Shown here piece after piece: positions 12,440-22,239 of a stretch of DNA of 64,000 nt. The notes below the pieces were generated by a model that was given only the letters and a program-made list of their open reading frames with translations, was not told where the DNA came from and ran no database searches. The DNA is taken from the NCBI GenBank assembly GCA_947650365.1, contig OX393555.1:10557340-10621339 (forward strand), given 5' to 3'. The translations under genes were made by a program, and so were the position numbers. Numbering within the stretch: position 1 is the first letter of the stretch; each line of letters begins with the position of its first letter. The stretch is from Chamaelirium japonicum (Eukaryota > Streptophyta > Magnoliopsida > Liliales > Melanthiaceae).

Positions 12440-12925
12440 TACCGGAAAAGTTATTCATCAAGGTGTATGATGTTTCACGTCCACTTTGACTGGTTTTTCG
12501 GCGCCTACACAATGACACCTTATACACATTCAGCCGACACGTGTATGAAAAGTTATGGCTGTCAGAGGTTTTCGAGTGCCTTGTCTCCGAAGCTGAGCAA
12601 CGGAAAAGTTACTCGTCAAGGTGTATGATGTTTTCACATCCACTTTGACCGGTTTTTTGGCGCCTATACAATGACATCTTATACACATTCAGCCAACACG
12701 TGTATGAAAAGTTATGGCTGTCAGAGGTTTTCGAGAGCCTTATCTCCGAAGCTGAGCAACGGAAAAGTTGTACGTCAAGGTGAACTATATTTCACGTCTA
12801 TCTTGATCAGTTTTTCGACGCCGACGCAATGGCGCCTTATACGCATCGATCCGATGCTCGTATGAAAAGTTATGATTGCCGGAGGTTTTCGAGACATTTC
12901 TTCCTAAAGACCAACTTCAGAGAAG
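12440..12925. repeat. 158-bp tandem repeat, ~3 copies
   Basis: CGGAAAAG recurs at 12,443, 12,601 and 12,760, giving a 158-159 bp period. Each unit includes ACGTCCACTTTGA-like, TTATACACATTCAGCC and GTTATGGCTGTCAGAGG blocks. A fourth copy from about 12,918 is decayed. Confidence 0.85.
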
Positions 12926-14142
12926 TTACACGGCAGCGACGGTCACACTGACGCCTTCAACCTGGTTCACTATGCGACCAACTCGCAGTAGGCCAAACAC
13001 TGCGTATAAGAGAAGAACTCATGCCTCTCCTCGCGAGCATGGGTACTTGGCGGCAGCGGGTCGGAATGGGGACAAGGGGTTGGATGAACCAAACCCCCCT
13101 CCCACACGCTCTACTCACACATACCTCATGCACACGCTACTCCTTGCAGCCAACAGAGACAACCCGGGGTGGGGTCGAACGAGCCAAACGTCCCTCCTTC
13201 TCCGCACGTCCACCTCGCAGCCGACAGCGACAACCCGGCGTGGGGTCGGACGAGCCAAACGCTCCCCCCCACTACGCGTGTCTCCTCCAAGCCCGTGTGC
13301 ATCTCTGCAGCATAGAGGAGAGAAGGGGTTGGACGTACCAATCTCCTTTCTCACGCTCCGCCTCGCAGCAGCCCAAGGCCCCCCCTCTCGAGTGTTCCTC
13401 TCACCGAAAGCAAAGAAGGAAAGAGAGAGAGAGAAGGGAAAAAGAGACACCCACACTCTCCCACGACCACCGACGCCCGCTGTGACCCGGCTGCATGTGC
13501 CCCATCGCCGGCCTATGCACCCGAGCCCGGCCACCATCAGCGCACCGCACCCCGGCCCGCGGCCGCCTGACGCCAAGCCCGACGGCCCGGCCCGCGCCCT
13601 GCTGGCTCCCCGCAGTCATCACCACCAGCCGCACCAGCTCGACCTCCGCCGCTCCTGCGCTGGCCCGCGCGATCTGGCCTCGACCTCGCACCGACAGCGC
13701 CGCCCGATGTGCCTCCTGCTGCGCTGACCCGCGCAACCCGGCCTCGACCAAGCGTTGATGCCGCCGCCCGCCGTGCTCCCTATGTGAGTTGCCGTGTCGC
13801 GCGAACCAAACAGAGCAAAAAAAAAAAAAAAACAAAGAGGAACGCTGATCTTTCACCGAACAGAGGAAAGGAAAGAGAGAGAGAGAAAGGAAAGAGAGAG
13901 AGGGACACTGCTCTCTCTCTCACGTGAATGAAAACCAGAATGGAAAGAGAGAGAGCGGGGTGCAGCCTCACGTGAACAAAAGCAAAAGAAAGAAAGAGAC
14001 AAAGAGAGAGAAAGGAAAAAGAGAGAGCGACGCCTGCTCTCTCATGCGGGTCAAAGAGGAAAACCAAAGAGGAAAGCTAAAGAAAGGAAAGAGGGAAGCA
14101 AAGAAAGGAAAGAGAGAAAGAGAGAAAAGCTGTTCTTTCACC
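12926..14142. other. GC-rich then GA-rich low-complexity internal region
   Basis: 12,930-13,790 is C/G-rich with long overlapping frames in several phases and no domain I recognise. 13,800-14,130 is dominated by GAAAGAGAGAGA-type purine DNA. I treat the open frames as composition artefacts. Confidence 0.6.
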
Positions 14143-14415
14143 AAAAGGGTCTCGGTACCCTCTCGGTATGCTCTCGGTACCCTCTCGGTATGCTCTCGGT
14201 ACCCTCTCGGTATCCACTCGGTCGGAAAACACACTGCTTTTTCGGAAACACACCCTTGCAAAACCGAGACTTTTTGGCTTGCACCAAAAGGGTCTCGGTA
14301 CCCTCTCGGTATGCTCTCGGTACCCTCTCGGTATCCACTCGGTCGGAAAACACACTGCTTTTTCGGAAATGCCCCCTTACAAAACCGAGACTTTTGGCCC
14401 GCGCCAAAAGGGTCT
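14143..14415 (+). repeat. CTCGGTA subrepeats within a ~143/120-bp repeat
   Basis: AAAAGGGTCTCGGTACC starts at 14,143 and 14,286, and a third start at 14,406 reads AAAAGGGTCTCGGCATC. Inside each unit the 22-bp CTCTCGGTATGCTCTCGGTA-type subrepeat occurs in varying number, which explains the 143 versus 120 bp spacing. Confidence 0.85.
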
Positions 14416-14541
14416 CGGCATCGGCAGAAGGAGACTCTGCTAATGCGAACCGCGGCACCGACAGCCCTTGCCAACCACGCCAGGATCCTAAGGCGTTTGC
14501 ACCTCGAAATCCCAGCCGACCCAGGGGGTCCTGACCCGACT

Positions 14542-14550
14542 GGGAGGGGG
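14542..14550 (+). other. Polypurine tract of gypsy element
   Basis: GGGAGGGGG, four bases before the 3' LTR, as expected for plus-strand priming. Confidence 0.75.
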
Positions 14551-14554
14551 TAAT

Positions 14555-15168
14555 TATGGGTGCAAAAATTATACCGGACCGGATCAAAGCGGCATGGGCC
14601 CGCGCAACGGCCCAAGTGAGTAAGCCCGCCCGGGTGCATGGGCCCACTCTACGAGGCTCGCAGATCAAGCCCTCCCCCTTATTGGGCCCGAACAACGACC
14701 CAATAAGGGCCCAACAAGGAGGCCCAGAACCAGTGCCACGTCATCATCGCCACGTCATCACTGCCATATCGGACACGTGCCTACGCTATAAAAGGACCCC
14801 CAAGGCATCTAGGAAGGGGGTTGGTCATTCGATCAGAGGAAGAGGGATTCCAGCTCCAGAGCAAGTGCAAGAGCTTACTTCTCTCCTCCTAGTTTCTTTT
14901 CTTGTTGCTCCGTGCAACCCCCACTGTAAAAAAAGCTTCTCTCGGCCTGTCGAGAGAACGCTCAACCCTTTATATTCATATTACAGTGAAGATCAGGTGG
15001 CACCTCTCGCTCGGAGACGTAGGTCGTAAGACCGAACTTCAACAACAACTCCATGTGTCATCTCTCTCCTTCTCAACTTTCTAATCTCTAACTCTACAAG
15101 CAATCCAATTCAATCAAGGCTGTGGGGTGGGATTCTCGATCAAGGCGGCTCGAAAATTTCCCCCCACA
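14555..15168 (+). repeat. 3' LTR of gypsy element
   Basis: 614 bp, alignable without gaps to the 5' LTR. It begins TATGGG (TG changed to TA) and ends CCCACA. TATAAAAG at 14,787-14,794. Confidence 0.95.
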
Positions 15169-15921
15169 TACCAAATTTGAGAAAAAAAAATTATGGATAA
15201 ATACATCAAAAACGATCAAATACATTAAAAAATGAGACGAGATGATTACCTCTCGATAAAATACATCCAGCGGTAATGAACTGGGCCGCCGAGTTTGGCC
15301 TTATTTACCAAGTGAACGGTCAAATGCACTATGACATCAAAGAAGAAAGGTGGAAATAACATCTCTAGCTTGCACAATGTGATCGCAATATCCCTTTCCA
15401 TCTGATCAAGTTGGTCTAGTCTAAGTACCTTCGAGGACAACTATCTGAAAAAAGTGTTGAGCTCAATTAACGGATCGGACACCTATTCGGTTAAATTTTC
15501 TCGTATAGTAAGAGATAACAATCGCTGCATAAGAACATGACAATCGTGGCTCTTTAATCCAGACAACTTTCGGCCGTTCTCTTGCACATATCGTGCTATA
15601 TTCGAAGAGTAACTGTCAGATGTTTTCACAGACCGTAGGAATGCACATAAGGCTGCCTTCTGCTGTGAGCTCATGGTGTAGCATGCAACTAGCAACTAGC
15701 AACACATACTTATCCCTAATTTCTTAGGGATGAAGTGATTTTCGGATGTCCAACTCCTTAAGATCGAGACAAGATTTAAGATTATCCTTCGTCTTACCGT
15801 CGAGATTCAGTAGTATTCCTATAATGTTATCACACATATTTTTCTCGATATGCATGACATCCAAGTTATACCGCAAGAGTAGGCTGCTCTAGTACGGTAG
15901 TTTAAAGAAAATACTCTTCTT
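15169..15921 (-). pseudogene. TNP2-type transposase, middle part (DUF4218) up to the interrupted intron
   Basis: The frame continues from the N-terminal exon past a TGA at 15,925-15,927 and a TAG at 15,889-15,891, both where relatives of this family carry Trp. It then shows the hallmark DVMHIEKNMCDN near 15,850. A TAA near 15,725 and frame changes follow. DUF4218 blocks include SGLKSHDCHVLMQ near 15,540 and FPPFFFDVIVHLTVHLV near 15,340. The last exon bases encode YFIER, with a GTAATC donor at about 15,246; the rest to 15,169 is intron with a T-rich tract before the gypsy junction. Confidence 0.85.
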
Positions 15922-15924
15922 CTT

Positions 15925-17526
15925 TCAGTTATGCTCATGCGTAGATTCTTCATACGTTATCTTCTTTTTGCCTTTTCTAAGTGCCACCGCATCAAGATGA
16001 TCTAATTCACACAAGACTTCTACCCCCGAAAGTTGCTTCGGGGCCTTTGCAAGTTTCTTATTGCCGTTAAACGCTCTTTTGTTCTGCCTCCACTTATGTC
16101 CGTCAACAAGGAATCTTCGATGGCCCATATAACAGAACTTGCCTCCATTCTTCAACCGTAATGAATCTGTCTCCTTATTGTATGTAGGGCACGCCAATTT
16201 TCCTTTAGTACTCCACCCGGATAAGTTGGCATATGCAGGAAAATCGTTGATGGTCCATAGAAGTGCCGCATGCATCCGAAAATTCTGGTGCAACGAGGCA
16301 TCATATGTATCGGCCCCAACTTCCCATAACTCGTTCAACTCCTCAATCAACGGCTGTAAGTAAACGTCAATATCATTAACAGGCGACCTGGGTCCGGGAA
16401 TGAGCAAGGAGAGGATTGTGTATGACTTTTTTAAGCACATCCAGGGAGGCAAATTGTATGAAACTATGACAACTGGCCAAATGCTGTACGACACACTCAT
16501 ATTCCCAAAGGGATTGAAACCATCGCTAGTAAGCCCTAATCTGACGCTACAAACTTCACATGTGAATTCATGATAGGTATGATCAAAATCTTTCCACGTC
16601 AGAGAGTCGGCCGGATGTCTTATAACCCCATCATCTATACGTTCTCGTGCATGCCACCTCATGTGCACAGCAGTCTTCGATGACATAAACAACCTCTGAA
16701 GCCTGTTCCTAAGCGGGAAGTATAGGAGAACCTTTGCAGATATATTTTTCTTTCTTCGATTGGTACTAGACTCGGCATCCGTCTCTTTATATCTCGTTGC
16801 TTCGCATATATGGCATGATCGCGCATGTTCGTACGCCTTCCGGTACAATATACAATCGTTCACGCATGTATCAATTTTCTCATAACCCAGACCGTGATCT
16901 TTAATTATCTTCTTCGCCTCGTAGAATGATTTCGGTACTGTCTCACCTATAGGAAAAGCCTCTTTCAGCAACTCTACCAATATATTAAATGACTTATTAC
17001 TCCAACCATTGAGGCACGTCAAATGAAGAAGCTTTACAGTGAAAGAGAGTTTTGAAAACTTCTCATATCCCGGGTATAGAGGTTGTTTGGCATCCTTAAG
17101 CAATCTGTAGAACTTATCCGCTTCAATATTGGGCTGATCACCTGACGGTGTTTCCGTGCCTATTCCACCTTGCAAATCATGTATCATACCCTGTATGTCA
17201 TCGTTATCGTCTGTATTAATTTTATCATCATCGATCACTGTGTTTGTAGTTTCACCATGAGCTGCCATGGGGATTGCATCTAGCTCCTCACCGTGCGAGA
17301 ACCAACGGGTATACCTAATGTCAATGCCACGTATTACCAGATCAACCTCACATTCCTCTCGAACCTTCCTAGTCACCCTTCTGCAGTCTATACAGGGACA
17401 CACAATTTTTCCATCAAACGGTGCAAGACGCTCAAATGCAAAATCCAAAAATTTCCTGACTCCTTCTCTGTACTCTTGGCTCATGCGATTTGAATTACGC
17501 ATCCAACTCTTATCGATCGAAGACAT
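15925..17526 (-). CDS. TNP2-type CACTA transposase, N-terminal exon (gene is broken)
   Basis: 533 codons open from Met at 17,526. Residues about 5-75 match the transposase-associated N-terminal domain, with CPCIDC near residue 43 and YTRWFSHGE near 73. Residues about 165-490 match Transposase_21: GWSNKSFNILVELLKEAFP, RLFMSSKTAVHMRWHA, SDGFNPFGNMS, NLPPWMCLKKSY, GPRSPVNDIDVYLQPL, TINDFPAYANLSGWSTKG and MGHRRFL. The family cuts and pastes CACTA elements by acting on their termini in the nucleus. The stop at 15,925 is premature: homologous sequence continues in the same frame. Full TNP2 proteins are roughly twice this length, so this copy is unlikely to be functional. Confidence 0.9.
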   Translation of the reverse strand: MSSIDKSWMRNSNRMSQEYREGVRKFLDFAFERLAPFDGKIVCPCIDCRRVTRKVREECEVDLVIRGIDIRYTRWFSHGEELDAIPMAAHGETTNTVIDDDKINTDDNDDIQGMIHDLQGGIGTETPSGDQPNIEADKFYRLLKDAKQPLYPGYEKFSKLSFTVKLLHLTCLNGWSNKSFNILVELLKEAFPIGETVPKSFYEAKKIIKDHGLGYEKIDTCVNDCILYRKAYEHARSCHICEATRYKETDAESSTNRRKKNISAKVLLYFPLRNRLQRLFMSSKTAVHMRWHARERIDDGVIRHPADSLTWKDFDHTYHEFTCEVCSVRLGLTSDGFNPFGNMSVSYSIWPVVIVSYNLPPWMCLKKSYTILSLLIPGPRSPVNDIDVYLQPLIEELNELWEVGADTYDASLHQNFRMHAALLWTINDFPAYANLSGWSTKGKLACPTYNKETDSLRLKNGGKFCYMGHRRFLVDGHKWRQNKRAFNGNKKLAKAPKQLSGVEVLCELDHLDAVALRKGKKKITYEESTHEHN

Positions 17527-17579
17527 CTTCGTCTATCTGGCTATACAATACCTACAGTAATTTCAAACAATGCTATAAG

Positions 17580-18265
17580 ACTCCGCACAATTTCGGTTTT
17601 GGTTCCCGGGTATGGAACACCGAACCGAAACTTCTATAGGCCATCAACATCCCTAATGGATGGGTGTATTATGATGAGTAGACTAGTCACATAGTAAACC
17701 TAGGGTTGGTGGCCAATATTTGAACTACTGATAGTCCGAATGCTAGGCATAGCATCGAAGTTATGTGACAGTAAGTCAACAAGTCAGGGAGCCTTATCAA
17801 GTAAACACTTGGGGTTTGACGGTTCTCTCTGTTGCTCGAGTCGATTTATGGCTCTAGCATACCTCATATCACACCGAACCGACAAAAACCGACCATTTTG
17901 GTTTTGGTTTTGGTTTCGGTTTTGATTTTTTATAAATCAAAAAAAATAAAATCGACAAAACCGACACCGAAATCGACCGACAAAACCGACGCTCACCCTA
18001 GTCTAAAACCTACATTTTGCCCCCCATTCCCCCATTCAATTCAGTTTTGATAGGATAAAAATTACCAAATGAGGGAATTAAGTAGATGACAAAAAGGGTA
18101 TTGTGCAAACATTTCAAACTTTAGGATCGCTGAACCCTAGTCTAAAAACTAAATTTTGCCCCCCATTCAATTCAGTTTTGATAAGATAAAAATTACCAAA
18201 TGAGGGAATTAAGTAGATGACAAAAGGGGTATTGTGCTAACATTTCAAACTTTACAAACTTTAGG
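17580..18265. other. 5' flank of TNP2 with repeat fragments
   Basis: 17,580-18,000 contains CGGTTTTGG/CCGACAAAACCGAC DNA resembling a decayed MITE. A ~230-bp piece (17,640-17,870) matches the interior of the solo LTR at 35,700-35,900, sharing a TGCTAGGCATAGCA block. 18,001-18,260 is a ~135-bp direct duplication with the words TTTTGCCCCCCATTC and ATTACCAAATGAGGGAATTA. No gene seen. Confidence 0.65.
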
Positions 18266-18560
18266 TTGCGATTTGGAACAAAAAAACTAAGGGGGAGAGG
18301 GAGGAGGAGGAGGAGCTCACCGGAGGCCTCGAGGAGGAGGAGGAGGAGGAGCTCACCGGAGGCCTCGAGGAGGAGGAGGAGGAGGAGCTCGCCGGTCGGT
18401 CGGTGGCGCGAGAGAGGGAAGGGGTGGCCGACCGGAGGGACGCGAGGGAGGCCGGGGAGGGGGGGGAATTAGAGAGAGAGAGAGAGGGGAGGAGGCCGGG
18501 GAGGGGGGAGGAATTAGATAGAGAGAGAGGGGGGGGGGCGGAGAGATAGGTTAGATCGAA
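18266..18560. repeat. GGA/GA-rich low-complexity block near the CACTA 5' end
   Basis: Two near-identical GAGGAGGAGGAGGAGCTC segments, each with CCGGAGGCCTCGAGG, followed by GA and G runs. The corresponding place in CACTA copy 3 is the C-rich tract at 38,510-38,800. Confidence 0.75.
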
Positions 18561-18589
18561 ACAGAACAGGCCGGGGATCGCAGTTTTGG

Positions 18590-19189
18590 GTTAAATCGTA
18601 GGATTTTTTTCGACGGACGGTATGTATTCCGTCGATAAAAATATATTATACTAACGGAAATATATTTACCGTCAGTACGTACAAATAACAAAAAAAAAAG
18701 CATGAAGAGGGAGCGGGTCTCTGAAAAAAATCGCAGGGTCTTTACCGACGGATAATATATGTTCCGTCGGTACAAGGTAGTATTATACCGACGGATATAT
18801 AGTTACCGTCGGTAATAATAACCAAAAAAAAAAACATAAAGGAGGAGCGGGTCTCTAGAAAAAATCGCAGGGTCTTTACCGACGGATACTATATATTCTG
18901 TCGGTACAAATAAACAAAAAAAATAGTAAAATATCAAAAATATTAATAGAGACGGACTTTTGTATTACCGTCGGTAATAACATATATTGTCGACGGAAAT
19001 AATTAATACCGTTGGTAAAGATATATTACCGACGGATAATATATAACCGTCGGTAATAAATATGGAAAAAAAAAATAAAAAAATCTAAGTTATATTACCG
19101 ACGAAAAACATTGTTCCCATCGGTAAAATATATATTATTACTGACGGAATTATAAATTTCCGTCGGTAAAAACCCTATTCCTTGTAGTG
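18590..19189 (-). repeat. CACTA copy 1: 5' terminus and subterminal repeats
   Basis: More than a dozen TTACCGACGG / CCGTCGGTAA motifs in both orientations, ending in CACTACAAGGAA on the - strand. Such subterminal motifs are the usual TNPA-type binding sites and are shared with copies 2 and 3. Confidence 0.9.
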
Positions 19190-19192
19190 ACA

Positions 19193-20140
19193 CCTACTCA
19201 CGGACTACTGCACCCACATGTATGATGACATCTTAATACACACACTCAGTAGACACTACTAGCATGTAAACATAAACAAAGAGTTAAAGAGAGTCGGGTG
19301 GTGGTGGCCAGTAGTCAGGTAGCACCACTTGGGTGTGGTACATGGGGTGTCCATCGTGAGCCGATGGAAGTCGGCGTTGTATACACCGAAGGTTTCAAAC
19401 CATGAGAGCGACGAGGCGTCATTGATCGATCAGCCAGCCTGCCAGCGTCGACTAGCAATAAGGGAGGTTGGTTAAACGAGGAGGGTGGAGGTCGATCGAA
19501 TTGGGTAGGTTAACGGAGCAACATCGGGCGTCGATCGGGCATCTCATCACCATCATCAACGTCAACTCACACACTCATGCACCATACTCCCCTCTGTACA
19601 CACACAACACACAACACTCTCATCACCCAACACCCATGCAATAATACCCACACTCACACCTGCATATACACCCACCAGAGGAGACATGGCATGGGGTGAG
19701 CCCTCTGCTAGCCAGGCCGAGGGGTGGCCATTGGTTTGTGGTCGATTGCCACACATACATCAAGAGATCGAGAGAGAGTGAGTACCCCTTATAGTGGCCC
19801 AACTAAAATCCGGCAGCCTGACGGTGTTGGTCGGTTGTAAGGGAGTCTAAGTCAAACGATTGAGGCGGCAGACGCTGACCGTGGGTCTGATCGGACTATC
19901 GGACACCGATGATCGTTCGGGTCATGGGTTTGTCAGGCACTGGAGGTCGAGCAGGATCGGGCCATGCCGGTGATCGGAGCATCAAACGGCATGAAGGGCA
20001 GTGTTGTCACGTCGCGTCGGCTGAAATAAGAGAAATAGAGAGATTAGATAGAGATATAGTAGAGGTCGGAGGGCCTCACCTTACTAGTGCGGCGGCTGTT
20101 GCCATCGGGCGGCGCCGACAGAACCCGAGAGAGAGACGCT

Positions 20141-20202
<62 letters not shown>

Positions 20203-20776
20203 CTGGTGTGAGGGAGACGGGGTGGCTGAAGGGGATTTAAAGGAATGGGGGAAGACTTTGGGTCGTTGGATCTTGGGTGAGGTGGACGGTTGGGATGAAG
20301 GTGACGTGGGATCATAGCGTCTTCCACGAAGCTTCATATTTGAGCACATGCTCTTATCCTCTCTTATATATTTATTTTATTATTTATTATTTATATATTA
20401 ATCTATAAAACTATATTAAATACTAATAAATCCATTGTAAATTCGTTTTGCATACGAAAATTAAATTTTTTATTTCTAAAAATCTAGAAAAATGAAACAG
20501 TTGTTATGAGTCACACTCTTTTGTTTAGTGTGAAGGTTCGTATTGCGGAATCACGTTCAATTCAAATCAGGAAAATTCGGATCCTGTCGTGTTTATCTAG
20601 AATATTCAAATAGTTGTAACTATTGTTCTAGAAGTTGAATTCAAGTGAAACAAGATCCATTGGAATCCTATCGACTATACGAACACCAAAGCATAAAAAT
20701 TAAATATTATTTCATCAAAAGGTTAAAACCGTAATTTATATAATTTTAGAAGTCACGGTCATTACAGTTAGTCTGA
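19193..20776 (-). mobile_element. LTR-like dispersed repeat, copy R1 (truncated)
   Basis: 20,080-20,776 aligns with 33,980-34,645, with shared blocks GGGCGGCGCCGACAGAA, TTTAAAGGA(A/T)TGGGGG, GGGTCGTTGGAT, GAAACAAGATCCATT and a shared terminus. On the - strand the terminus reads TGTAATGACCGTGA (TGTAACGACCGTGA in R2), which resembles the start of many plant gypsy LTRs. It joins satellite of CACTA copy 2 at 20,777 and CACTA copy 1 at 19,189. The left limit is only inferred. No coding region seen. Confidence 0.5.
20138..20201. repeat. (GA)n microsatellite
   Basis: About 30 GA units within copy R1; R2 lacks this expansion and has only a short GAGAGAGGGAGG at the same place. Confidence 0.95.
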
Positions 20777-21891
20777 AATACGAAAAAATATCTAAGTCCG
20801 AATTATCGGATGTGATCCGATAACGATTCGATTGAATCCAAACCAACTTTATAATCCGAAACACGCTAATTTATGACTTACTAATTAGCATATAATTTTG
20901 GGGGGTAAGTCAAATTTATCCTTATATTAATTATAGATATCAATCATCTATTTAACAAATAAATATTGTTAATTACAGGGTTGCGACGTTAGGGAATGCT
21001 AGCACCAACGTTATTGTCAGGCAACAGCTTCGCGTCTCTTTTTTATTATACAAAATTAATTTTGTAATATTATAAAACAAATATTATTTTAGTGTATTAT
21101 AAATTATCGATATGTGATTGCCTAGTACTGTGTATTGTGGTAAGTATGATATTGTGCTAATTTTGTGTATGGTCTATGATATTGTGGTAATTTTGTGCAT
21201 TGTGATAATTATGGTAATTTTATGTATTGTGGTATTATTGTAATTTTGTGTATTGTGATATTATGATAATTATGTGTATTGTGGAATTGTGGTAATTTTG
21301 AGTATTATGATAAATGACAGGAATTAAATAACCAGATTTTAGATATATATTTTTTTAATTTATGTTTTATTTTCGACGGATTAGATTATTTCCGTCGGTA
21401 AAAATAATTTTATATAATAGATTTTAAATAATATTAATCGATGATAATACATATCCGTCAGTAATATATTAATCTTTACTGACGGGTATTATCATACCCG
21501 TCGGTAAAGATAAATATATTACCGATGGTAGCAAGTACTTTCGTTGGTATTAATAAATTAAATTAATAATTTTTAATAATTAAAACTAATGAGAATAATT
21601 ATTCCTATTGGTAATATATATATCTGTACCGATGGATGCTATATTATCGTCGATAATAAATTATATTAATTTTTATTAAATAATTAAATATTGCCGATGG
21701 TTAACAAATATCTGTCGGTATTAATTTTTATTACCGATGAAAATAATAAACCATCGTGATTGTCTTTCCCGACGCCCATTTTTTGACATCCAGCGATGGA
21801 AATTCAGTCCGTCGCGATAAATCTTTACCGACGAAAATATACTTTTATCGATGATATATTTCTGTCGATAAAAACTTTTTTTTTTGTAGTG
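20777..21891 (+). mobile_element. CACTA copy 2, 3' stub
   Basis: Starts inside one satellite monomer (20,777-20,885). It then matches CACTA copy 3 from about 46,160: an AACAAATA block, a GCACCA(A/G)CGTT block, AT-rich spacer, subterminal CCGTCGGTAA motifs and TCCGTCGCGATAAATCTTTACCGACG-like DNA. It ends ...TTTTTTGTAGTG at 21,891. Everything 5' of the monomer is missing and is replaced by R1. Confidence 0.85.
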
Positions 21892-22239
21892 ATCTCTATT
21901 GAGAAAGAAGAAATTTATCGAAGTGAAAGAATTTACACGGAGGTATGACTTCTAACTTGTAGATCTAGTGTAGATAGAATATGCATGCATGCTAGATTGT
22001 TCTTCATGCTAGATCGACATTAGGGGGTTGAGTTATCACCATGCTACATTCATATACACATATGTAAATAGCTTCGATAAAAATTTTGGTATGTAATGCA
22101 AATCACCCACGGTTTTTGGATGTATCCTTTGCTTTTATTGCGGGCCTTTTCCATGGGATTATCTCCAATAGGTAGTAGGCATGGAAAATATAATATGAAA
22201 GATAAATGACGATACGATTCATTCGCTAGGGAGAATAAG

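Larger units (their letters stand above)
6205..15168 (+). mobile_element. Non-autonomous Ty3/gypsy element with gag only (TR-GAG-like, Tat-type)
   Basis: Two LTRs of identical length (614 bp) begin TGTGGG / TATGGG and end CCCCACA. A primer-binding region follows the left LTR and a GGGAGGGGG purine tract precedes the right one. The flanking 5 bp are TACCT (6,200-6,204) and TACCA (15,169-15,173), a target duplication with one change. Inside is one intact 532-codon gag reading frame. I see no protease, reverse transcriptase, RNase H or integrase; the remaining 6 kb is private tandem arrays and low-complexity DNA. This matches the TR-GAG class, which would depend on an autonomous relative for pol. 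Confidence 0.92.
1..19189 (-). mobile_element. CACTA (En/Spm) DNA transposon, partial, with nested gypsy insertion
   Basis: On the - strand the 5' terminus is CACTACAAGGAATAGGG, reading leftward from 19,189. It is followed by many subterminal TTACCGACGG / CCGTCGGTAA motifs (18,590-19,189). Then come, in order, a TNP2-type transposase gene (17,526 to about 4,946), a TNPA/Ptta-like gene (4,721 to about 3,000) and a satellite array (2,930 to 1). The 3' terminus lies beyond the left edge, so the 3-bp target duplication cannot be tested; the base triplet outside the 5' end is ACA. The order transposase, TNPA-like gene, 3' repeats is that expected of CACTA elements. A complete gypsy-type element (6,205-15,168) splits TNP2, and TNP2 has at least two nonsense codons, so this copy should not make its own transposase. 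Confidence 0.9.

Noticed and set aside
12876..14067. Long overlapping open frames on both strands (up to 283 aa)
   Set aside because: GC- or GA-rich low-complexity DNA, no recognisable domain, and the frames overlap antisense.
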